Source: Bacillus dicomae
GTDB taxonomy: Bacteria > Bacillota > Bacilli > Bacillales > Bacillaceae_G
Reading direction: 5' to 3'
Assembly (NCBI RefSeq): GCF_006494425.1
Contig: NZ_VHIV01000001.1
Location: 558,001 to 622,000 of the forward strand
Length of the DNA: 64,000 nucleotides
A program made the translations under genes and the position numbers. Shown here piece by piece: positions 47,384 to 55,775 of this stretch. The notes beneath the pieces were generated by a model that had not been told where the DNA came from, searched no databases, and saw only the letters and a list, made by a program, of their open reading frames with translations. How positions within the stretch are numbered: position 1 is the stretch's first letter; every line of letters begins with the position of its first letter.

Positions 47384-47424
47384 AGAAAAGCTGTCTTATT
47401 CATTGATAAGACAGCTTTTCTTTA
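47384..47424 (+). terminator. Terminator of nrdIEF
   Basis: Long stem AAGAAAAGCTGTCTTAT / ATAAGACAGCTTTTCTT, 15 bases after nrdF. Confidence 0.88.
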
Positions 47425-47523
47425 TGAATTTGTTTACATAACACTATTATTTTCATATAACGAGTTTTGTTTGAAAAATTCTATTCAGCTAATGGATAGA
47501 ATTTTTTTGTAATTAAATGGGTA

Positions 47524-47577
47524 TTTACAAACCTTTTGTATCGGTGTATTATTTAACTAGTACACCGATACAAAAGG
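47524..47577 (+). promoter_or_regulatory. YtrA-type operator enclosing the operon promoter
   Basis: A 17-bp perfect inverted repeat CCTTTTGTATCGGTGTA (47532-47548) / (47561-47577) with a 12-base spacer contains the GTGTA-N-TACAC core of YtrA operators. A promoter TTTACA (47524-47529), 17 bases and TATTAT (47547-47552) lies in it, and the right arm reaches into the ribosome-binding site. Confidence 0.88.
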
Positions 47578-47586
47578 AGGGAAGAA

Positions 47587-47967
47587 ATGAAAATAGAGTT
47601 TTCTCCAAATACACCAATTTACATTCAGGTAATGGAATACATAAAAAAAGAAATCGTAACGGGACATTTATTGCCTGGTGATAAAATTCCCTCCGTACGT
47701 GAATTAGCGAGTGAATTACAAGTGAATCCGAATACGATTCAGCGTACATTTCAAGAGCTAGAACGGGATGGAGTTGTAGTAACACGTAGAGGAATGGGAC
47801 GATATGTAACGAATGAAGGGGAGAAAATTATGGAGCTGCGAAAAGAGATGGCGAAAGAATTACTTCATTCTTTTATAGATGGAATGGACAATTTAGGTTT
47901 TTCTGAAGAAGAAATTCTTACAATCCTTCGTTCTTCATTACATGAGAAGAGGGAGGAGAGCGAATGA
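47587..47967 (+). CDS. GntR-family regulator, YtrA type
   Basis: A 126-residue short GntR regulator: winged helix with IPSVRELASELQVNPNTIQR, wing TRRGMGRYV, and a short C-terminal helical pair, the YtrA subfamily size. It likely represses its own operon through the large operator upstream. It overlaps the next gene by four bases. In B. subtilis YtrA responds to cell-wall antibiotics; here the inducer is unknown. Confidence 0.9.
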   Translation: MKIEFSPNTPIYIQVMEYIKKEIVTGHLLPGDKIPSVRELASELQVNPNTIQRTFQELERDGVVVTRRGMGRYVTNEGEKIMELRKEMAKELLHSFIDGMDNLGFSEEEILTILRSSLHEKREESE

Positions 47968-48662
47968 CAGAGCTATTAAAAATAGAAAACTTATGGAAGA
48001 GATACGGGTTAAAAGCAGTGATCCGTGAATTAAATATAGAGATTACGGAAGGGAAAATTATAGGGCTTGTTGGAGATAACGGGAGCGGGAAAACGACGTT
48101 ATTGAAAATGATTGCCGGCCTGCAGCACCCTTCTGAAGGTAGTATTGCAATATATGGTAAAAGAGTAGGGTTAGAAACGAAAGAAATTGTTTCTTTTATG
48201 TCGGATAAACCAGTATTTGATGATTGGATGACTGTAAAAGATTCTTTATTTTTCTATAGAGACTTTTATAAAGACTTTGATATTCAAAAAGCGGTAGATA
48301 CAATCGCCGAATTTAAAATACCGCTAGAAGAGAGAATTACAGCTTTATCAAAAGGTATGGTTGAAAAACTACAAATTATTTTAACGTTTTCTCGGAAAGC
48401 GAAGTTATACATATTAGATGAACCGCTTGGCGGGATTGATCTCGTTTCTAGGGAACACGTACTGGAACTTATTTTACAGTTTTATCGCGAAGATTGTACC
48501 ATTTTAATTGCAACGCATTTAATTGGAGAAGTGGAAAATATTTTTGACGAAGTAATTTTCTTAAAAGATGGTGAAAGTGTACTGCATGAAAATGTAGAGG
48601 AGTTACGCTTCCAACGAGGAAAAGCTGTCACGGATTTGTTTAAGGAGGTGTTTAGTAGATGA
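47964..48662 (+). CDS. ABC transporter ATP-binding protein (YtrB-like)
   Basis: A 232-residue ABC ATPase: Walker A GDNGSGKTTLL, Walker B LYILDEPLGGID and H-loop ATHLIGEV. The signature reads LSKGM, a common variant. It overlaps both neighbours (ATGA) and should pair with the membrane protein that follows. Cargo unknown. Confidence 0.88.
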   Translation: MTELLKIENLWKRYGLKAVIRELNIEITEGKIIGLVGDNGSGKTTLLKMIAGLQHPSEGSIAIYGKRVGLETKEIVSFMSDKPVFDDWMTVKDSLFFYRDFYKDFDIQKAVDTIAEFKIPLEERITALSKGMVEKLQIILTFSRKAKLYILDEPLGGIDLVSREHVLELILQFYREDCTILIATHLIGEVENIFDEVIFLKDGESVLHENVEELRFQRGKAVTDLFKEVFSR

Positions 48663-49453
48663 AGGCCAGTTTAATATATATGTACAATGCAAATAAAAAA
48701 CAAATTTTTATTTCGTTATTGTCATTCATATTTATTGTAGCTGTCGCTTTTGTAAGTATGGGGAATTATATTAAACAAGAATCAGGAGAAGTAAGGCAAA
48801 TGATTATTATTGCTTTAGTATTCTTAGTTTATATGATTTTTGCAGTATTAGTATTTCTGCAGGCGATATCTGCGTTCGGGAAAATGACCGAAAATACATT
48901 ATTTCGATTAACACCGATATCAGGTAAAAAGATTGTTTTAGCAATATTGTCATATGCGGCAATTAGCTTTATGTGTTTTGAAGTAATAGGTACTATGTTT
49001 GTCTATAGTATTTCGATGAAAGTAATAAAAGGTACAGAACTCTATGGAATGTTATTTACGGAAAGTACAATTGAGCTAGATATAGTAAAACAATTATTTA
49101 GTAGTGTGTTATATGTATTTAATTTATCAAGTATATTATTAGTTTTACTTTTTACAGTAGCTGGTGTGAAAGTATTTTCTTTGAAAAAGAAAAAAATGGA
49201 GTATGTAATTATTTTCTTCCTATTTTTACTAGTAACGAAAGTAATCAATCTGATATATGAAATGCTAGGCCGACTTGCGCCTACACCTAATTTTATTAAA
49301 AAATCAGTTTATATAGATGAATCAGTGGATATAAATCTCATACTATATCCAGAAAGTCTTATGAATTTATATAGTATCGCTTTTTCAATAAGTATATTTG
49401 TTTTACTTGTTTATATAACAGGTCGCATAATTGATAAAAAATTAGAAGTCTAA
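48659..49453 (+). CDS. ABC transporter membrane protein
   Basis: A 264-residue protein with six hydrophobic segments and no other motif, overlapping the preceding ATPase gene by four bases. It has the position and size of the permease for that ATPase, as in ytr-type operons. The sequence itself gives no hint of cargo. Confidence 0.75.
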   Translation: MKASLIYMYNANKKQIFISLLSFIFIVAVAFVSMGNYIKQESGEVRQMIIIALVFLVYMIFAVLVFLQAISAFGKMTENTLFRLTPISGKKIVLAILSYAAISFMCFEVIGTMFVYSISMKVIKGTELYGMLFTESTIELDIVKQLFSSVLYVFNLSSILLVLLFTVAGVKVFSLKKKKMEYVIIFFLFLLVTKVINLIYEMLGRLAPTPNFIKKSVYIDESVDINLILYPESLMNLYSIAFSISIFVLLVYITGRIIDKKLEV

Positions 49454-49467
49454 AGGAGGAATAAACA

Positions 49468-50370
49468 TTGGGAAACGTAGTAGTAAAGTTAGATAATGTT
49501 CGAAAAAAGATTGGTGGAACGGAAATTATTCGTGGTTTATCATTTGAAGTTCGTGAAGGGGAAGTGTACGGGTTCCTTGGACCGAACGGTAGTGGTAAAA
49601 CGACGACGATCCGTATGATGACAGGTCTTATTTCAATGACAGAAGGCGATATTACAATTTGTGGTCATAGTATTCGCACGGAGCGTGAAAAGGCGCTAGA
49701 GCAAATTGGAGCGATTGTAGAAAATCCTGAACTATATGATTATATGACAGGAATGCAAAACTTAAAGCATTTTGCGAACATGGCAATTACACCAATTAGT
49801 AAAGAGCGTATTGCTGAAATTGTAAAACTGGTTGAATTAGAGCATGCGATTCATAAGAAGGTGAAAACATATTCACTTGGTATGAAACAACGTTTAGGAA
49901 TTGCACAGGCATTACTGCATCAGCCGAAAATTTTAATTTTAGATGAGCCGACAAATGGATTAGATCCAGCGGGAATTCGCCAAATTCGAGATTATTTACA
50001 ACGTTTAGCGAAAGAAGAGAATATTGCTGTAATCGTATCAAGTCACTTATTAAGTGAAATTGAACTCATGTGTGATCGCGTTGTTATTATTAAGCAAGGT
50101 GAGTTTGTACAAGAGTATAACTTACATGAACAAGCAAAACATGATGAGACAGTAGTTGTAGCGTTTGAAGTAGATCAAGTTCAGAAAGCAAATGAAATCA
50201 TTGAAGGTAAGGCGCAAGGAAATGTCATTGTAGTATCTGTAACGAAAGAAGAAATTCCACAACTTGTAAAGAAACTTGTGAATGACGATGTGCTTGTATA
50301 CGGAGTTACTGTTCAAAATAAAACGTTAGAGGATGAGTTCTTAGCGATTACAGGGGGAGTGAAAGCGTAA
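49468..50370 (+). CDS. ABC transporter ATP-binding protein (BcrA/bacitracin-type)
   Basis: A 300-residue ATPase: Walker A GPNGSGKTTTI, signature YSLGMKQRLGIAQAL, Walker B ILDEPTNGLDPAG, and a C-terminal extension. It resembles BcrA-type ATPases of self-resistance and lantibiotic exporters. TTG 49468 follows AAAGGAGGAA at good spacing. The stop overlaps the next start by one base. Confidence 0.9.
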   Translation: MGNVVVKLDNVRKKIGGTEIIRGLSFEVREGEVYGFLGPNGSGKTTTIRMMTGLISMTEGDITICGHSIRTEREKALEQIGAIVENPELYDYMTGMQNLKHFANMAITPISKERIAEIVKLVELEHAIHKKVKTYSLGMKQRLGIAQALLHQPKILILDEPTNGLDPAGIRQIRDYLQRLAKEENIAVIVSSHLLSEIELMCDRVVIIKQGEFVQEYNLHEQAKHDETVVVAFEVDQVQKANEIIEGKAQGNVIVVSVTKEEIPQLVKKLVNDDVLVYGVTVQNKTLEDEFLAITGGVKA

Positions 50371-51146
50371 TGTTTAAATTAATTCAAAATGAATTTTTAA
50401 AGTTGCATGCGAAAAAAGGTATGTATATTTTAATTGGTGTTATTGCAGTGCTGGAGATTTTGGGAGTTTTAGCGATGCTGAAATGGGGAGACGGAAGTGA
50501 ATTTAAAGGATCATATTTAGATTTTGCAAGTTCAGAGATTGGTTTAATTACTTTATTTGCAACGATATTTGGAATTACGATTGCTTCTCGTATGATTACG
50601 GATGAGTTCCAAAAAGGTACAATTAAGCAGTTATTAATCCGTCCAAGAAAACGAATGACAGTTTTATTCTCTAAATATATTACAGTATTACTTACTATAG
50701 TATGTATCATATTTGCTAGCACGATCATTTCAATGATTATTGGCGGAATTGTAATGGATGGTAGTAAAACAGAATTAACGCTAGGAATCGTAATGAAATC
50801 TACTTTATACCAAGTACTTTCACCGTTCTTCTTTGCGACGCTTGCATTTTTCTTAGCAAACGTATTTAGAAAATCTGTATTACCATTAATTATTACGATG
50901 TTCCTCTTCTTCTTACAAGGAGCAATTAATATGGTATTAATGATGTTTGCAAAAGGCGTAGCGAAGTTTATAGTATTCTTCCATTTGGATTTAAGAGCTT
51001 ACGATAGTAATAAATTAATTAGTGGCGGAGTAGAACCTACATTTACAGAATTTACGTTTACAACTTCATTATTACTTGTAGCTGCATACTTTGTTGTATT
51101 ACTTGTAGCATCTAGTGCATTATTCCAAAAACGTGACGTATTATAA
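50370..51146 (+). CDS. ABC-2-type permease
   Basis: A 258-residue membrane protein of the ABC-2 type: NEFLKLHAKKGMYILIGV at the start, ASRMITDEFQKGTIKQLLIR between the first helices, and six hydrophobic segments. It pairs with the BcrA-type ATPase and completes a second ABC module in the operon. A terminator follows. Confidence 0.88.
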   Translation: MFKLIQNEFLKLHAKKGMYILIGVIAVLEILGVLAMLKWGDGSEFKGSYLDFASSEIGLITLFATIFGITIASRMITDEFQKGTIKQLLIRPRKRMTVLFSKYITVLLTIVCIIFASTIISMIIGGIVMDGSKTELTLGIVMKSTLYQVLSPFFFATLAFFLANVFRKSVLPLIITMFLFFLQGAINMVLMMFAKGVAKFIVFFHLDLRAYDSNKLISGGVEPTFTEFTFTTSLLLVAAYFVVLLVASSALFQKRDVL

Positions 51147-51152
51147 TAAAAG

Positions 51153-51183
51153 AAATCCCCGCTTGTAAAAACGGGGATTTTTA
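51153..51183 (+). terminator. Terminator of the two-ABC operon
   Basis: AAATCCCCG / CGGGGATTT stem and T run right after the permease. Confidence 0.88.
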
Positions 51184-51344
51184 TTACATAACTTTCTCGT
51201 AGATTGCAACGTGAAGAACATATGGTATTTTAAGAGATATGTTGTCTGAATGAGATTGAGAAAAATAGGGAGATTTTCAACTATATTCATATTATAATTT
51301 AGTTATCCGACCATTTACTTTTACTATCTTTGGAGGTGTTCTAT

Positions 51345-52358
51345 ATGCACTATGCATTTTCACGTATAAGACTACGTAGTTTTTTTGGATGGATGATTAT
51401 AGGGTTGTTCCTTACGATGATTCCATTAAGTCTATCAAATGTTTCTGAGAATACGGTGGAGATTGTTTCACAAATAACTTTATTTTTTGTATTTCCGTTA
51501 TTTTGGTTATACGTAAAAACAAATAAAAATAATGTTGTATTTAACAGCTTCTTTGATAAGCCAGGACGTTTGTCGTGGGGATTAATTGGGTTAGCAACGA
51601 TAATGGGAATGATTTTTTCAGTTGGTATATCTCATATTCAATTTTACATATTAGCACATACGTTACCGAATTTCTTAGTTACTATGTTAGAAGATGGAAA
51701 TGTTATTAATACAAGTAACGTATATATGACGATATTTACTTTCATTTCAGCATGTGTATTAGCACCTATTATGGAAGAGGTTATTTTTAGAGGCTTCTTT
51801 TTACAGCGAATGGCTTATAAATGGGGGATTAAAAAAGCTGTTATTATATCTTCACTTATTTTTGGCTTAGGGCATTTTGATGTTATTGGTGCGTTCATGT
51901 TTGGTGTTGTGATGTGTCTTTTATACATAAAAACGAAAAATATATGGACGAATATAGCTGTACACGCTTTAAATAATTTAATTGCAACAAGTATGCAATT
52001 TATCGGTGGAGAAGAGAGTTGCGCAATCTCAATTCCTGAATTACAAGCGCAAAGTAATTTATGGGTTGGTATCGGTCTTACAGTTGTCGGGTTACTTTGG
52101 TTAATTCCTTACGTCTGGAAACAATGGCGTACAGTAAAAGAAGTGGGTGTACCACCAGTTCGCTTCATAAATGAGGAAAAAGTAGGGAGTGCATCACAAG
52201 AAAATGAAGTGTATAGTCAAGTGATCGTAACAGATAGATTGATGGCTGTAGAGCTACCAGATGAGGCTGTAAATAAGCTCCGGTTAGAAGAAAATGATTA
52301 TGTAACAGTATCTGTAGAAGAAGATAAGATCGTTATAAAGAAAGCGTATGATAGATAA
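51345..52358 (+). CDS. CPBP-family intramembrane protease fused to an AbrB-like domain
   Basis: A 337-residue protein. Residues 1-265 hold about eight helices and the CPBP (CAAX-type) motifs: EEVIFRGFFLQR with the paired glutamates, FGLGHF and HALNNLI. Residues 270-337 are cytoplasmic; the last ~45 (RLMAVELPDEAVNKLRLEEN, then DYVTVSVEEDKIVIKKA) follow the swapped-hairpin AbrB/MazE pattern. Typical CPBP proteases end soon after the last helix. ATG 51345 lies after GGAGGTG. Its role is unknown; the fusion suggests a link between membrane proteolysis and DNA or partner binding. Confidence 0.8.
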   Translation: MHYAFSRIRLRSFFGWMIIGLFLTMIPLSLSNVSENTVEIVSQITLFFVFPLFWLYVKTNKNNVVFNSFFDKPGRLSWGLIGLATIMGMIFSVGISHIQFYILAHTLPNFLVTMLEDGNVINTSNVYMTIFTFISACVLAPIMEEVIFRGFFLQRMAYKWGIKKAVIISSLIFGLGHFDVIGAFMFGVVMCLLYIKTKNIWTNIAVHALNNLIATSMQFIGGEESCAISIPELQAQSNLWVGIGLTVVGLLWLIPYVWKQWRTVKEVGVPPVRFINEEKVGSASQENEVYSQVIVTDRLMAVELPDEAVNKLRLEENDYVTVSVEEDKIVIKKAYDR

Positions 52359-52361
52359 TTA

Positions 52362-52390
52362 AAAAAGTAGCTCCTTGTGAGCTACTTTTT
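52362..52390. terminator. Bidirectional terminator
   Basis: 12-bp stem AAAAAGTAGCTC / GAGCTACTTTTT, CTTGT loop, between convergent genes. Confidence 0.85.
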
Positions 52391-52571
52391 AATTTGTAAT
52401 AATTTCTACACGAAAGTTATTACCATTTTTCACATATTTAATATCTGTAACAGTGCGGACTGTTTTTAAAATCTCAACTTTTTCACCAATTCGGGGGATA
52501 GTCGGAACATTGTCCCAAATGCCAAGCAAGTCATCTAATTGCGCCGTTTTTTCATAAAACCAGATTTTCAA
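52389..52571 (-). CDS. Small hypothetical protein, 60 aa (TTG start)
   Basis: A 60-residue beta-rich frame (starting MKIWFYEKTAQLDDLLG) begins at TTG 52571, seven bases after AAAGGGG, and ends in a terminator. IGEKVEILKTVRTVTDIKYV looks like a small SH3-like barrel. No family is assigned. Confidence 0.6.
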   Translation of the reverse strand: MKIWFYEKTAQLDDLLGIWDNVPTIPRIGEKVEILKTVRTVTDIKYVKNGNNFRVEIITN

Positions 52572-52671
52572 TGTAAAGCCCCTTTCTCGAACTTTATGTA
52601 TTTTAATACATAATATATTATTTTTATTCTTATTGTAAGGGGTTTTTATATATTTTATGAATAAAAATCAA

Positions 52672-53124
52672 TTAATCTTCTGGAAAGATATGTTCAATAT
52701 CAGGAGTAAGTGATATTTCTGATAATACGATATGAGAAACAGTCGTTGCATATGAAGAAACATCATTGATAAATTCTTCAAGTTCAACGAGTGAAGGAAC
52801 AGAGATTTTTACAATGTAGCATAAGCTTCCTGTTACTCGGTAACAAAAACTTGCAGATGGATAAGACTGAATAAACTGTTGCATACGTGTTGTATCACCA
52901 TTTTTTAAAGTGATTTCTAAAATACAATCTAAAACAAGTCCTGCTTTTTTATAATCGATATCGATTGTGTATTTTTGAATAACGCCTTCACTTTCGAGTT
53001 TACGAACACGCTCTGCAGTAGATGGTGCAGATAAGTTTACTCGTTTCGCCAATTCGCGCATGGAAAGGCGACTATCATTATATAATTCATTTAAAATTTT
53101 TCGATCAACACGGTCTAGTTGCAT
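52672..53124 (-). CDS. Lrp/AsnC-family transcriptional regulator
   Basis: A 150-residue regulator: helix-turn-helix DSRLSMRELAKRVNLSAPST followed by an RAM ligand domain (CYRVTGSLCYIVKISVPSL). ATG 53124 (MQLDRVDRKIL) lies after GGAGG; the upstream extension is not needed. It is divergent from an AhpD-like/cysteine-hydrolase pair, its likely target. The ligand is probably an amino acid or related compound. Confidence 0.9.
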   Translation of the reverse strand: MQLDRVDRKILNELYNDSRLSMRELAKRVNLSAPSTAERVRKLESEGVIQKYTIDIDYKKAGLVLDCILEITLKNGDTTRMQQFIQSYPSASFCYRVTGSLCYIVKISVPSLVELEEFINDVSSYATTVSHIVLSEISLTPDIEHIFPED

Positions 53125-53250
53125 TTGTAAATATACCTCCAGTAAAATGATAATTTTTGTAAAGGAAAAATATAAATTAAGATTCATATGAAATGTAATG
53201 AGAACTTTATTTATTTTACAATAAAACTGAAGGGAATAGGAGGAAAAATA

Positions 53251-53703
53251 ATGGAGAGAATTTCATTATCAAATGTAGGAGATACAAAGTTTCAAAAGTT
53301 ATTAGGTCATAATCCGGAAATATTACATTCGTGGAGTACATTAGAAAATACACTGTACAATAAAGGAACTCTTTCAGCAGAGTTAAAGGAGCAAGTGAGA
53401 AGAACATTAGCGTACGGGAATGAATGCCCGTACTGTATGGCAAAGGGAAGGCCTGATGATATGCAAAAGGTAGAAGAAATTGGTGTAGCAGTTACTTTTG
53501 CGCATACATTTATTCATGACAAAAAGGCGATAGATGATAATATGTTTCATGTATTGAAACAATATTGGACGGAAAAAGAAATTGTAGAGCTTTGCGCTTA
53601 TATTTGTTTTATTACTGCGTCGCAACAACTTGGTTTTCTATTTCAATTACAGCCGAAAGAAGGAGAAAATGATGATGAATCAAATAGCACTTATTATAAT
53701 TGA
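53251..53703 (+). CDS. AhpD-like carboxymuconolactone decarboxylase family protein
   Basis: A 150-residue helical protein with the redox CxxC motif of the AhpD group (NECPYCMAKGRPDD near residue 62). Many such proteins act as thiol peroxidase partners or have unknown roles. ATG 53251 follows ATAGGAGG. The last 32 bases overlap the next gene, and the Lrp regulator is divergent. Confidence 0.85.
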   Translation: MERISLSNVGDTKFQKLLGHNPEILHSWSTLENTLYNKGTLSAELKEQVRRTLAYGNECPYCMAKGRPDDMQKVEEIGVAVTFAHTFIHDKKAIDDNMFHVLKQYWTEKEIVELCAYICFITASQQLGFLFQLQPKEGENDDESNSTYYN

Positions 53704-54226
53704 TGTACAAAAGGCGTTTCAATTACCATACTGGGGCAAGAGAAATAATCTTTTTGCTGAAGAAAACATGAGACTTTTGTTAGAAGAATGGAGAAAAAGG
53801 AAACGACCAGTTTTTCATATTCAACATGTAAATAAAGAAAATGCTCAGTCGATGTTTTATGAGGGAGCGGAAACGGTCAATTTTAAAGAAGAAGTGCAAC
53901 CACTACATGGTGAAGTAGTTATTCAGAAATCTGTTAACAGCGCGTTCATTGAGACAAATTTAGAAGAACAATTAAGAGAGAACAAATGTAATGCGGTAGT
54001 GATTGTAGGATTAACGACAAATCACTGTGTGGAGACTACGACACGAATGGCAGGGAATTTAGGATTTATAACGTATTTAGTGAGTGATGCGACGGCTACT
54101 TTTAACCGTAAAGGTCTAGATGGTAAAGAGTATAGTGCAGAAGATATCCACAATATGACACTTGTAAATGTACATGAAGAGTTTGCTACGATTGTGACGA
54201 CAAAAGAAGCGTTAAAATTATTTTAA
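53672..54226 (+). CDS. Isochorismatase-family cysteine hydrolase
   Basis: A 184-residue alpha/beta hydrolase of the isochorismatase/nicotinamidase group: catalytic Asp in LIIIDVQKAF, Lys in EVVIQKSVNSAF and nucleophilic Cys in VGLTTNHCVETT. Three ATGs are tandem (53669, 53672, 53675); 53672 has the best spacing from AGGAG. It is cotranscribed with the AhpD-like gene; substrate unknown. Confidence 0.87.
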   Translation: MMNQIALIIIDVQKAFQLPYWGKRNNLFAEENMRLLLEEWRKRKRPVFHIQHVNKENAQSMFYEGAETVNFKEEVQPLHGEVVIQKSVNSAFIETNLEEQLRENKCNAVVIVGLTTNHCVETTTRMAGNLGFITYLVSDATATFNRKGLDGKEYSAEDIHNMTLVNVHEEFATIVTTKEALKLF

Positions 54227-54312
54227 GAAAATAATTGCGAATTGTGTAGAAAAAAATAAGAATATTTCGTATAATCTAAGTACAATCATTTTGAAAATAG
54301 GGGTGGCATCAT

Positions 54313-54711
54313 ATGGAGCAAATTCCGGCAAAGAGAATAGAAGAAGTACTTGTTGTAGCAGGGGATGATAAACAAAAGCAAAAGGAATTTTATGAATTGC
54401 TCTTATCTACTGAGTTTTATGTTGCTGGCTCACTAGAAGCAGAGGAAGGGGCAGCAGAAGGAACACTTCGTTTGCGTCATTTCCAAGGAGAGGGTAGATG
54501 GATCGTTCCGTTCTTTACACAAATGGAATTTGTAAAAGACGTGTTGCCAGAAGGAACGCCCCTTATTACGATACGCGGGAAAGAATTATTTGGTGGCATT
54601 GAGAAAGATGCTACAGCAGTATTAAATGTTGGCACTGATATAAGTAAAACATTTATTCCAGAAGAAATTGCAGATATCGCATCTGGACGAATTTTTAATT
54701 ATTATAAATAA
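54313..54711 (+). CDS. SseB-domain protein
   Basis: A 132-residue protein with the SseB N-terminal fold (FYELLLSTEFYVAGS, VPFFTQMEFVKDVLPEG, GKELFGGIEKDATAVLNVG). In E. coli SseB relates to serine sensitivity; other SseB-like domains are found in secretion or toxin loci. No specific role is clear here. GGGGTGG precedes the ATG. Confidence 0.75.
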   Translation: MEQIPAKRIEEVLVVAGDDKQKQKEFYELLLSTEFYVAGSLEAEEGAAEGTLRLRHFQGEGRWIVPFFTQMEFVKDVLPEGTPLITIRGKELFGGIEKDATAVLNVGTDISKTFIPEEIADIASGRIFNYYK

Positions 54712-54742
54712 AAGGAAAAGCTGAATCGCTTTTCCTTTTTTA
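54710..54742. terminator. Bidirectional terminator
   Basis: 12-bp stem AAAAGGAAAAGC / GCTTTTCCTTTT, six-base loop, T run. Confidence 0.85.
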
Positions 54743-55660
54743 ATTTGAATATGGAGTGGCTACGCCAGAAGAAATAGAGAGCGTTTTATTATTTGTATTG
54801 ATTGTCGCTGTGGCTCCCAGAGGAATACCGATGTTTGGGTTTATATGTCCAATCGGTAAACCGAATAGGACAGGTATATGATATGGTGCGAAATATTCAT
54901 ATAGTATTGTTTGCAATGATTGAGATGGTTTAGAAGGTGTGCAGTCGTGACAACTTGTAAAAATAACACCGCTGCATTCATTAAACTTTCCAGATAAAAG
55001 TAGTTGATTTAACATGCGATCAATGCGATATGGTTCTTCCCCAATGTCTTCAAGCAATAAAAGTTTATTGGCTGTATTTATCTCGTAGGAGGAGCCAATG
55101 ATACTTGTTAACACCGCTAAATTACCTCCAACTAACTCGCCTGTAATTGTATGGAGAGAGCTAGGTACGATACATTCTGAAGCAGATAAGATGGTTGAAT
55201 ATGGATGAAATAGTTGGTTGAAAGAAGATAAAGAAAGAGAATCTACACCTTTACCTAATTCTTCTACCATTGGGCCATGAAAAGTAACAAGCCTTGCATA
55301 ACGCGAAAAAGCAGTATGTAAAGCTGTAATATCGCTATATCCCCAAAAGATTTTTGGATTTTTCCGAATGATTTCATATTGAATGTGAGGGAGGAGACGG
55401 GCACTTCCGTAACCACCTCGTGCGCAGAAAACGGCCTTTACTTCATTATTTGAAAATGCTTCATGTATATCATCGAGCCGGACTTGATCACCTCCAGCTA
55501 AATATCCATATTTCTCATAAACACTCTTCCCAATTACTACAGATAAACCCATTTCTTGTAGTACGTTTACACCTTTTAATACATTTTCAATTGTTGGTGG
55601 GCCGGACGGTGCAATAATCATTACTGTATCACCTTGTTGTAACGCATTTGGATATATCAT
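54740..55660 (-). CDS. S66-family LD-carboxypeptidase (LdcA/MccF-like)
   Basis: A 306-residue serine peptidase: MIIAPSGPP start, nucleophile region ARGGYGSARLLP, GYSDITALH, and the catalytic Glu and His in the C-terminal half (LLEDIGEEPYRIDRM, GLPIGHINPN). LdcA-type enzymes trim muropeptide tetrapeptides; MccF-type ones cleave microcin C-like compounds. The two cannot be separated here. GGAGG lies before the ATG. Confidence 0.88.
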   Translation of the reverse strand: MIYPNALQQGDTVMIIAPSGPPTIENVLKGVNVLQEMGLSVVIGKSVYEKYGYLAGGDQVRLDDIHEAFSNNEVKAVFCARGGYGSARLLPHIQYEIIRKNPKIFWGYSDITALHTAFSRYARLVTFHGPMVEELGKGVDSLSLSSFNQLFHPYSTILSASECIVPSSLHTITGELVGGNLAVLTSIIGSSYEINTANKLLLLEDIGEEPYRIDRMLNQLLLSGKFNECSGVIFTSCHDCTPSKPSQSLQTILYEYFAPYHIPVLFGLPIGHINPNIGIPLGATATINTNNKTLSISSGVATPYSN

Positions 55661-55775
55661 TGTTTTCAGCCTCCTTCACTTTCAATATATTCGCTTCATA
55701 GGAAGTTCAACCCTTGTAAAAGAAGGGGAAAGTTTGTCAAATAAAGAAGATATAAGGGGAATAGGAGGAGAAATG

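Noticed and set aside
54313..54711. SseB-like protein as part of a toxin or immunity system
   Set aside because: No toxin-like neighbour; the flanking genes are metabolic and the gene has its own terminator.
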